Source of the DNA: Winogradskyella forsetii
GTDB lineage: Bacteria > Bacteroidota > Bacteroidia > Flavobacteriales > Flavobacteriaceae
Length of the DNA: 64,000 nt
Assembly (NCBI RefSeq): GCF_013394595.1
Contig: NZ_CP053348.1
Location: forward strand, 2,320,001 to 2,384,000
Direction of reading: 5' to 3'
Both the position numbers and the translations under genes were made by a program. This document shows positions 57,446 to 64,000 of the stretch, piece by piece; within the stretch, counting starts at the first letter, position 1; every line of letters begins with the position of its first letter. The notes below the pieces were generated by a model. It ran no database searches, was not told the DNA's origin, and saw only the letters and a program-made list of their open reading frames with translations.

Positions 57446-58054
57446 ATGATAGAAAACGATATTTATAAAACAATTACAAAACCAGCGCAAGGCGAATTGT
57501 TTAAGGACAAAAACAGCAAATTCTATGGTTTTGCATTTCCTGTAACCAACGAAGAGCAAATTAAACAACACCTAGAAGAATTAAAAAAAGAACATTATGC
57601 TGCCAGACATTGGTGTTATGCCTACCAGATTGGAACAGAAACCATTCACTATAGAGCAAATGATGACGGCGAACCTAATAACTCTGCAGGAATGCCAATT
57701 TACGGACAGATCCAATCTTTTGAAGTAACCAATATCTTAATTGTTGTGATTCGTTATTATGGCGGTGTAAAATTAGGCGTCGGAGGATTAATAAATGCGT
57801 ACAGAACAGGAGCACAATTAGCCATGGAAGCTTCCAAAATTGTAGAACGAACAATCAAAAGAGACTATCAGCTCAAATTTGAATATAAGAATATGAGCAA
57901 AGTTATGCGATTATTGAAAGAAAACGACGTTGAAATCATTAATCAAACTTTAGAATTAAATTGCTTGTTAGAAATATCTGTCAGAAAAAGCCACAGTTCT
58001 AAAGTATTTGATATGTTCGATCAATTTTTCGGTGTTGACATCAAAGAATTATAA
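57446..58054 (+). CDS. YigZ/IMPACT family protein
   Basis: 202 residues. The UPF0029/IMPACT N-terminal domain shows KNSKFYGFAFPVTNEEQI, HYAARHWCYAYQIG, ANDDGEPNNSAGMPI and VIRYYGGVKLGVGGLINAYR; the ferredoxin-like C-terminal domain follows from about 135. The family is thought to bind nucleic acid or ribosomes, without a fixed role in bacteria. Convergent with the thioesterase gene, overlapping it by 6 bp. Confidence 0.94.
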   Translation: MIENDIYKTITKPAQGELFKDKNSKFYGFAFPVTNEEQIKQHLEELKKEHYAARHWCYAYQIGTETIHYRANDDGEPNNSAGMPIYGQIQSFEVTNILIVVIRYYGGVKLGVGGLINAYRTGAQLAMEASKIVERTIKRDYQLKFEYKNMSKVMRLLKENDVEIINQTLELNCLLEISVRKSHSSKVFDMFDQFFGVDIKEL

Positions 58055-58456
58055 CGAATATTTTTGCAGTTGGTCTAAAAGATATTTTGGACATCTCGTA
58101 GGCCTATTCTTCTTTACATCAATAAAAGCTAAAATTGTGCTTCCAGTTGCCAATAAAACATCAGATTGATTATGTAATTCATACTCAAATTCTATCGAAG
58201 CAGTTGGCATCTTTTTGAGTGTGGTTTTTACTTTAAGCACATCATCATAACGTGCTGAATTTTTGTAGTTTATCGCCAGCGAAATTACTGGAAGCATAAT
58301 ACCGTTGGCTTCCATCCCACTGTAACTAAGTCCAAACTCCCGTAACCACTCAGTTCTACCCACCTCGAAATACACCGCGTAATTAGCGTGATACACAACT
58401 CCCATCTGGTCTGTCTCGCCATAGCGAACTCTTATTTTTGTTTCGTTAAATTTCAT
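58049..58456 (-). CDS. YbgC-type acyl-CoA thioesterase (hot-dog fold)
   Basis: 135 residues. The 4-hydroxybenzoyl-CoA thioesterase signature is clear: VRYGETDQMGVVYHANYAVY with the catalytic aspartate-region and FEVGRTEWLREFGLSYSGME. It probably hydrolyses short acyl-CoA or acyl-ACP thioesters in the cytoplasm. The gene starts about 200 bp before dnaA in the opposite direction. Confidence 0.93.
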   Translation of the reverse strand: MKFNETKIRVRYGETDQMGVVYHANYAVYFEVGRTEWLREFGLSYSGMEANGIMLPVISLAINYKNSARYDDVLKVKTTLKKMPTASIEFEYELHNQSDVLLATGSTILAFIDVKKNRPTRCPKYLLDQLQKYSL

Positions 58457-58654
58457 TTATATACGTTTGTTTAGATATAATTTTGTAATTTTCAGATGTT
58501 TTAAACATGAGGAAAAAAATCTAAAGATTCTATGAAATAAGATTTTTTTTTTAAGAATTTTGTTCACATATTTGTCCTGTTGAAAACTACAAGAGAATCC
58601 CTTTTCTCTTTTTTTTTGCTAATCGAACTAACAACGAAAAATTTAACTTAACGA

Positions 58655-60082
58655 ATGGAGATCACAGCGCAATCTGTATGGAGTAATTGTCTCGCTTTTA
58701 TAAAAGATAATATACAACCACAAGCCTACAAAACTTGGTTTGAACCTATAGATGCAGTGAAGCTCTCCGGTAATGCTTTAAGTATCCAAGTACCTAGTAA
58801 ATTTTTCTATGAGTGGCTAGAAGAGCATTATGTAAAAATCTTGAAGGTTTCACTAACTAAAGAGTTAGGTACAGATGCTAAATTGGTGTACGTTATTAAA
58901 ATGGAAAACACCTATGGCAACAAACAACCTTTTACAGAGAAGATTCCAAGTTCAAATCGTTCTGCCGTAAAATCGCAAGATGTTGATGTACCCTTTAACA
59001 ATAAAAGTCCTGAATTAAAAAATCCTTTTATAATTCCTGGCATCAGAAATGTTAAGATTGAATCTCAACTCAACCCAAGTTACAGTTTTGAGAACTTCCT
59101 TGAGGGAGACTCTAACCGACTGGCCAGAAACGCAGGAATCGCTGTCGCGAATAAACCTGGAGGAACGTCTTTTAATCCCTTATTAATTTTTGGAGGCGTT
59201 GGTTTAGGAAAAACGCATTTGGCGCATGCTATTGGTGTGGATATAAAAGACAAATATCCTGAAAAAACAGTACTATATATTTCAGCGGAGAAATTCACCC
59301 AACAATATATTGATTCTGTAAAAAAGAACAACAGAAATGATTTTATTCACTTCTATCAAATTATAGATGTACTAATTATTGATGATGTACAGTTCTTATC
59401 TGGTAAAACAGGAACGCAAGATGTTTTCTTCCATATTTTCAACCATTTGCACCAAAACGGAAAACAAGTTATTTTAACGAGTGACAAAGCGCCTGTGGAT
59501 ATGCAGGATATTGAACAGCGCTTGTTATCACGTTTTAAATGGGGACTTTCTGCTGAATTGCAAACCCCAGATTTTGAAACTAGAGTTTCTATTTTAAAGA
59601 ACAAATTATATAGAGATGGTGTTGAAATGCCAGAAGACATTATAGAATATGTGGCTAAACATATTAAAACCAATGTTAGGGAACTGGAAGGTGCCATTAT
59701 TTCATTAATTGCGCAATCGTCTTTCAATAAAAAAGAAATCACTATCAATCTTGCAAAAGATATCGTAGAGAAGTTTGTTAAAAACACGAAACGTGAAGTA
59801 TCTATAGACTACATTCAGAAAGTGGTTTCAGATTATTTTCAAATGGATGTGAATACACTTCAATCCAAAACAAGAAAACGTCATATTGTACAGGCACGTC
59901 AATTGGCCATGTTCTTTGCTAAAAAATACACCAAAGCATCCTTGGCGAGTATTGGTTCTCAAATTGGGCAACGCGACCATGCTACTGTATTACATGCTTG
60001 TAAAACCGTTGACAACTTATCTTCAACAGATAAGCAATTCAGAAAGTATGTTGAAGATCTATCCAAAAAGTTAGCACTTTAA
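58655..60082 (+). CDS. dnaA: chromosomal replication initiator DnaA
   Basis: 475 residues. Domain I at about 1-85 (AQSVWSNCLAFIKDNIQPQAYKTW in parts: NIQPQAYKTWFEPIDAV), a short linker, then the AAA+ domain with Walker A GGVGLGKTHLAHAIG and Walker B LIIDDVQFLSGK, and domain IV with the DNA-binding RQLAMFFAKKYTKASLASIG and GQRDHATVLHACKTV. It opens the replication origin. No cluster of TTATCCACA boxes is seen in the 198-bp spacer upstream, so oriC may be elsewhere. Confidence 0.98.
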   Translation: MEITAQSVWSNCLAFIKDNIQPQAYKTWFEPIDAVKLSGNALSIQVPSKFFYEWLEEHYVKILKVSLTKELGTDAKLVYVIKMENTYGNKQPFTEKIPSSNRSAVKSQDVDVPFNNKSPELKNPFIIPGIRNVKIESQLNPSYSFENFLEGDSNRLARNAGIAVANKPGGTSFNPLLIFGGVGLGKTHLAHAIGVDIKDKYPEKTVLYISAEKFTQQYIDSVKKNNRNDFIHFYQIIDVLIIDDVQFLSGKTGTQDVFFHIFNHLHQNGKQVILTSDKAPVDMQDIEQRLLSRFKWGLSAELQTPDFETRVSILKNKLYRDGVEMPEDIIEYVAKHIKTNVRELEGAIISLIAQSSFNKKEITINLAKDIVEKFVKNTKREVSIDYIQKVVSDYFQMDVNTLQSKTRKRHIVQARQLAMFFAKKYTKASLASIGSQIGQRDHATVLHACKTVDNLSSTDKQFRKYVEDLSKKLAL

Positions 60083-60094
60083 TTACCGTTTATT

Positions 60095-60559
60095 ATGACA
60101 CGTATCTTAATGGTATGTTTAGGGAATATTTGCCGTTCGCCTTTAGCTCACGGTATTTTGCAATCTAAACTTCCTGAAACTCATTTTTATGTCGATTCCG
60201 CAGGCACAGGTGCTTACCATTTAGGAAACACTCCAGACAAACGCTCTATTTCAGTAGCTAAAAAGTATGGTTTGGATATTAGCACACAATCCGCAAGACA
60301 ATTTAAAGTTTCAGATTTTGATACCTTTGATTATATCTATGCTATGGATCAATCAAACTATACTGACATCATCAGTCTAGCTAGAAATAACAATGATATC
60401 AGTAAAGTGAAATTATTCCTTGAAGCCAATACATCCATCCAGAACAAAAATATGCCAGACCCTTATCATGGTGAGCAAAGTGATTTTGAATACGTTTACA
60501 ATCTTGTTGAGGAGACTTGCTCCATATTGGCAGAAGATTTAAAGGGCCACAAAAACTAA
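60095..60559 (+). CDS. low-molecular-weight protein tyrosine phosphatase
   Basis: 154 residues. The N-terminal catalytic loop CLGNICRSP (C-x5-R-S), the DSAGTGAYHLGNTPD segment and the general-acid MPDPYHG near the C-terminus are all present. It dephosphorylates tyrosine on proteins, in bacteria often of capsule-synthesis kinases, or arginine. It lies 12 bp after dnaA and is probably co-transcribed with it. Confidence 0.96.
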   Translation: MTRILMVCLGNICRSPLAHGILQSKLPETHFYVDSAGTGAYHLGNTPDKRSISVAKKYGLDISTQSARQFKVSDFDTFDYIYAMDQSNYTDIISLARNNNDISKVKLFLEANTSIQNKNMPDPYHGEQSDFEYVYNLVEETCSILAEDLKGHKN

Positions 60560-60628
60560 AGCAGAAAATATCTCTTAATATAAAGGTCTTTTTTTGTAAA
60601 TTAGTGCCTAATCCTTTATTAATTTGCA

Positions 60629-62050
60629 ATGAAAACTTACATACTATTACTGTTAATTATATTTTTATTCATTCCTTTTAGCTACGCACAAGATTTGGAT
60701 CTAGAGCTCCATGCCTCTGGTTTTAATCGACCTGTAAGTATTAAGCATGCTGGTGATGATAAGCTTTATATCGTAGAACAAGATGGTTTAATAAAGATCA
60801 TTAATGCGGATGGTACGGTTGAAAGTACGCCTTTCTTGGACATTGACAATCTTGTTATAAATACTGGAAATGAGCGAGGCCTTTTAGGTTTGGCTTTTCA
60901 TCCTAACTACGCTGCAAATGGTTACTTTTTTGTAAACTACATCAACAACTCTGGAAATACTGAAATTTCTAGATTTACTAGAGATACTGCTAATCCTTTA
61001 CTAGCAGACCCTAATTCAGAACTGCCAATCTTATCCTATACGCAACCTTACAGCAATCATAATGGTGGCGATTTAGCATTTGGTTCTGATGGCTATTTAT
61101 ATATTTCTTCGGGCGATGGTGGCTCTGGTGGAGATCCAGATGATAACGGACAAAATACCTTAAACCTATTAGGCAAAATTCTTAGAATAGATATTGATGC
61201 CACCACAGCAAATGAAAATTACAGTATTCCATCGAGTAATCCTTTTGTTGGTGATTCCGATGTAAGTCCGGAGATTTTTGCCTATGGCTTAAGAAATCCT
61301 TGGAAATTTTCTTTCGATCGACTAACTGACGACATGTGGATTGCAGACGTTGGTCAAAACGCCTATGAAGAAATTAATATGGTCTCTCCGACCGAAGCAG
61401 CTACTGGACTAAATTATGGTTGGAGATGTTATGAGGGCAATGGTCCTTACAACCTAGATGACTGCACTGACCCAAGTGCTTACACCTATCCAGTTAGTGG
61501 TTATGCCCATTTCAGTGATGGGGCACCAAAATGCTCAATTACTGGAGGTTATAGATATAGAGGGGCAATGTATCCTAACTTTGATGGTCTGTATTTCTTT
61601 GCAGATATCTGTAGTGGTGAAATCGCTTTTTTAGAATTTAATGATGCTACAGGAAATTGGGATAGAACATTTGAAGATTTTTCCGGCCAATGGACCGCCT
61701 TTGGTGAAGATATCAACGGAGAAATTTATGTAGCAGATTTGGATTCGGGCAATATTTACCAACTTACCGATACTACTTTAAGTATTGAAGATGATTTATT
61801 ATCCTCAATATCGATTTATCCAAATCCGACAAAAGACATCTTGAATATTAATTTTGGCTCAACTAATGGCATCGATAATTCAACAAAAATAACAATCTAC
61901 GACATACAAGGTAAAACCATAAAAAGGGTTCAACACACTGGCAAAATCATTCAAAAAGTAAACACTTCCCAACTCTCTAATGGTATTTATGTTTTAAAAA
62001 TCAATACTGAAAACGGAATACAAAGCACACATAAACTGGTTATAAATTAA
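60629..62050 (+). CDS. secreted PQQ-type sugar (glucose/sorbosone) dehydrogenase-like protein with T9SS sorting domain
   Basis: 473 residues with a signal peptide (MKTYILLLLIIFLFIPFSYA). The six-bladed propeller of the GSDH family shows RPVSIKHAGDDKLYIVEQDG, ERGLLGLAFHPNYAANGYFF, SNHNGGDLAFGSDGYLYISS and YGLRNPWKFSFDR, with the conserved histidine in NHNGG. The tail is a T9SS type A domain (YPNPTKDILNINFGS, NGIYVLKINTENG). It separates the phosphatase from the methyltransferase, whose start overlaps its stop by 1 bp. Confidence 0.93.
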   Translation: MKTYILLLLIIFLFIPFSYAQDLDLELHASGFNRPVSIKHAGDDKLYIVEQDGLIKIINADGTVESTPFLDIDNLVINTGNERGLLGLAFHPNYAANGYFFVNYINNSGNTEISRFTRDTANPLLADPNSELPILSYTQPYSNHNGGDLAFGSDGYLYISSGDGGSGGDPDDNGQNTLNLLGKILRIDIDATTANENYSIPSSNPFVGDSDVSPEIFAYGLRNPWKFSFDRLTDDMWIADVGQNAYEEINMVSPTEAATGLNYGWRCYEGNGPYNLDDCTDPSAYTYPVSGYAHFSDGAPKCSITGGYRYRGAMYPNFDGLYFFADICSGEIAFLEFNDATGNWDRTFEDFSGQWTAFGEDINGEIYVADLDSGNIYQLTDTTLSIEDDLLSSISIYPNPTKDILNINFGSTNGIDNSTKITIYDIQGKTIKRVQHTGKIIQKVNTSQLSNGIYVLKINTENGIQSTHKLVIN

Positions 62051-62766
62051 TGAGCAGCCCAAAAGGAAAATTATATCTTATACCAACACGATTAGGTGAT
62101 AATCCACCTCTTGAAGTATTACCTATTTCAATTAAAAAAATCATTGAGGATCTCAATTATTACATCGTAGAAAATGAAAAAACAGCACGTCGCTTTATAA
62201 AACGAATATCATCTGGTAAATCACAACCGTCGTTAAAGCTTCAAGTATTAAATAAATATACTACTGAAGCCGAGCGCAATACCTATTTGAATGTTTGTTT
62301 AGAAGGTATCTCAATTGGTTTGCTCTCAGAAGCTGGCTGTCCTGCTATTGCTGATCCTGGAGCCGACATTGTAAGTTTAGCGCACCACATGGACATTCAA
62401 GTAGTACCGATGGTTGGCCCTTCTTCCATTCTACTCGCCTTAATGGGTTCTGGTATGAATGGGCAAAGTTTTACATTTAATGGGTATTTGCCAATTGATA
62501 AAAATGAAAGAAAGTCGAAATTAAAAAGTTTGGAACGTTTATCTTCTGAACACAATCAAGCTCAAATTTTTATTGAAACACCATATAGAAACATGAAGAT
62601 GCTTGAAGATTTAGTCAATTCGCTTCATCCAAATACGCGAATTTGTGTGGCTTGTGATTTAACTTTACCAACAGAATTCATTAAAACCAAAACCGCAAAC
62701 GACTGGAAACATAATAAAGAAGACCTGCACAAGCGACCTGCTATTTTTATTATTCAAAAAGACTGA
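62050..62766 (+). CDS. RsmI-type SAM-dependent methyltransferase (tetrapyrrole methylase fold)
   Basis: 238 residues. The fold signature is KLYLIPTRLGDNPP at the N-terminus, IGLLSEAGCPAIADPGADIV and QVVPMVGPSSILLALMGSGM, then FNGYLPIDKNERKSKLKSLE and IFIETPYRN. It resembles 16S rRNA C1402 2'-O-methyltransferase (RsmI), but Bacteroidota carry a second, shorter paralogue of this form, so I do not assign rsmI. Starts at the TAATG overlap with the sugar dehydrogenase gene. Confidence 0.9.
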   Translation: MSSPKGKLYLIPTRLGDNPPLEVLPISIKKIIEDLNYYIVENEKTARRFIKRISSGKSQPSLKLQVLNKYTTEAERNTYLNVCLEGISIGLLSEAGCPAIADPGADIVSLAHHMDIQVVPMVGPSSILLALMGSGMNGQSFTFNGYLPIDKNERKSKLKSLERLSSEHNQAQIFIETPYRNMKMLEDLVNSLHPNTRICVACDLTLPTEFIKTKTANDWKHNKEDLHKRPAIFIIQKD

Positions 62767-62838
62767 TAGATCTTAGAAACGCACAACAAGCACCATTTAC
62801 GATTGAAATAGTCAATTTGACTTTTTGGATTTTCGAAT

Positions 62839-63495
62839 TTATAAAGTAACCCTTGCTTTCTTATCAGGAGTAATCATAGACGTATCATATCCCGAAAACT
62901 TTTTCATATAAAACTTAACGGAAGAACCGTAGGCATCAGAAAGATTATTGCCGCCATAACTGCGTAGAAACTTTTTTACATTTCCAGGACCTGCCAAGTG
63001 AGCGGCCGCTAAAATACCAGATTCAGTTACTTTTACGCCACCAATCTGTTTCCCTTCAAAGCGTTTAATATCTTTTCTAAGAACCCATTTATTTCGTTTC
63101 GCATTGGCAACAAACGCTTTTTCTTGCAATTCTGGATTGTATAAAAACTGATTCGGCGTATAAATCCCAATTAATTTTAAGGTCTCAGCACCAAACTGGT
63201 ATTTACCTAAATAACCTAAAGTATTAACTGTAAAATAATCACCTCTAGATTCCTTAAACGCTAAAGCTTCCTTAAAGCCTTCAAAAGATTTTCCTAAATG
63301 TGGTGTAAACAAGCTCTGCTTAAAAGTATGGTCTTGACCAACCATAGCTAATTCTTCAGAAATGTTGTAATTGAGTTCTAATCCTTCTGTAGAATAAGTC
63401 TCAGGATCAAGAGACGGATTTGGATACAATGCTAATGCAGCAAGCAAACAAATTGTAAATGGCATGATAAAATTCTTAACGCTATTTATAGTCAT
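62839..63495 (-). CDS. lysozyme-like (transglycosylase-fold) secreted or membrane-anchored protein
   Basis: 218 residues with one N-terminal hydrophobic helix (FIMPFTICLLAALALYP). The central segment FKEALAFKESRGDYFTVNT, then LGYLGKYQFGAETLKLIGI, has the ES-x-G pattern and GKYQFG of lysozyme-like transglycosylases. The C-terminal half shows SGILAAAHLAGPGNVKKFL. It probably acts on peptidoglycan in the periplasm. The downstream DUF2279 gene is on the same strand. Confidence 0.75.
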   Translation of the reverse strand: MTINSVKNFIMPFTICLLAALALYPNPSLDPETYSTEGLELNYNISEELAMVGQDHTFKQSLFTPHLGKSFEGFKEALAFKESRGDYFTVNTLGYLGKYQFGAETLKLIGIYTPNQFLYNPELQEKAFVANAKRNKWVLRKDIKRFEGKQIGGVKVTESGILAAAHLAGPGNVKKFLRSYGGNNLSDAYGSSVKFYMKKFSGYDTSMITPDKKARVTL

Positions 63496-63612
63496 AACAG
63501 CTAAATTTTTACTGTAAAACGTTTCCCCAAACTATCTTACAAAATTCGCGTGCAAATATACGACATTTTTGTAATAATTGAAAATCAGTCGGTTAAGTGT
63601 TTAAAAACCTCT

Positions 63613-63999
63613 TTAAAAGTAGATATAATGCCATTTTACATGGCCCTTATTATTTAGTTCCAAAGCAGGAAAAGGCACCTTTATCGCGTTAAAAACATCG
63701 AAAATGGTTTTCAAAACATTAGAATTTGTTTTAATCCGTGTTAAATCGACATCTAAACTTAAGTAAAATTGACGTCTTCTATTCTGGTTTAAAAACAGAG
63801 GGTCATTTGCTTCTCCTGTTAACATGCCCTCTGCGCCATAACCGAAAGCGACATTCAACCAATTGGGAATTGTTTCTGTTCTTAAAAACGAATTGATATT
63901 GGCACTCAACCAATAGGTTTGCCCATTATAATCTTTTAGAAATTCCTCAGAAAATCCATTGCCTAATTTATTGGGACGCTGTTTTGCATATTGAGTCCT
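63613..63999 (-). CDS. DUF2279 (YfiM-like) protein, 5' end cut by window
   Basis: The frame does not begin at the TTG near 63909: upstream codons on the minus strand to the window edge read QYAKQRPNKLGNGFSEEFLK then DYNGQTYWLSANI, which is conserved DUF2279 sequence. The visible 128 residues include NWLNVAFGYGAEGMLTG and RRRQFYLSLDVDLTRIKT. Membrane-associated lipoprotein-like family of unknown function; the start lies beyond base 64000. Confidence 0.85.
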   Translation of the reverse strand, partial: RTQYAKQRPNKLGNGFSEEFLKDYNGQTYWLSANINSFLRTETIPNWLNVAFGYGAEGMLTGEANDPLFLNQNRRRQFYLSLDVDLTRIKTNSNVLKTIFDVFNAIKVPFPALELNNKGHVKWHYIYF

Positions 64000-64000
64000 A

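Noticed and set aside
58457..58654. Replication origin upstream of dnaA
   Set aside because: No cluster of TTATCCACA-like boxes is visible in the spacer, only AT-rich DNA with poly-T runs.
60593..60626. Promoter TTTG-22-TTAATTTG before the sugar dehydrogenase
   Set aside because: The minus-7 match is imperfect (7 of 8) and ends 2 nt before the ATG, so the transcript would start inside the gene.

Overview
The window looks like a chromosomal segment of a marine-type Flavobacteriaceae (Bacteroidota), close in character to Winogradskyella, Psychroserpens or Lacinutrix; the genus is a guess. The evidence is AT-rich DNA, TAnnTTTG-type minus-7 boxes, no clear Shine-Dalgarno sites, secreted proteins ending in type IX secretion (T9SS) sorting domains, and families such as PorD/DUF4835, DUF5686, DUF6503 and DUF6913. 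There is no rRNA, tRNA, phage, transposase or CRISPR array. Most genes are ordinary chromosomal housekeeping genes.

Layout. 1-4.2 kb: the 3' part of a giant BspA/LamG/T9SS surface protein and ytxJ. 4.2-11.7 kb: clpB behind a possible inverted operator, a small protein, deoC-deoD, a histidine phosphatase, DUF6503 and smpB. 11.8-17.5 kb: envelope and secreted proteins, including a CocE/PepX hydrolase. 17.5-24.5 kb: pcm, Gfo/Idh/MocA, hbd, a broken four-helix-bundle gene, DUF1015, yggS and an exonuclease/GIY-YIG gene with no normal start codon. This stretch is dense in short interspersed repeats. 24.5-33.7 kb: DUF3857, a K+ channel, miaA, vanZ-like, a two-component system, coaE, YbbR and a GT2 glycosyltransferase. 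33.8-39 kb: two large T9SS cargo proteins. 39.3-46 kb: the conserved block recN-porD-coaBC-rpoZ-bamD, then dapA-DUF6913. 46-52.3 kb: a split 5'-nucleotidase, a membrane protein, ligA, prmC and a GNAT protein. 52.4-62.8 kb: LEA lipoprotein, ribD, HAD, DMT exporter, yigZ, thioesterase, dnaA, LMW-PTP and an RsmI-type methyltransferase, interrupted by two T9SS cargo genes (an arylsulfotransferase and a sugar dehydrogenase). 62.8-64 kb: a lysozyme-like protein and a DUF2279 gene cut by the window edge.

The most unusual signal is a scatter of at least eight kinds of short palindromic or simple repeats. They lie between genes and, in three cases, in frame inside housekeeping genes: coaBC, prmC and ribD. 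One small gene, a four-helix-bundle protein now carrying a nonsense codon, is bracketed exactly by a 20-bp inverted repeat that begins at the upstream gene's stop codon. A 25-codon remnant resembling the start of yigZ lies beside the arylsulfotransferase gene and suggests that gene arrived by insertion. Five genes encode predicted T9SS cargo and one (porD) a component of the machine. No complete new defence or mobile system is visible; the repeats and their relation to small genes are the best lead.
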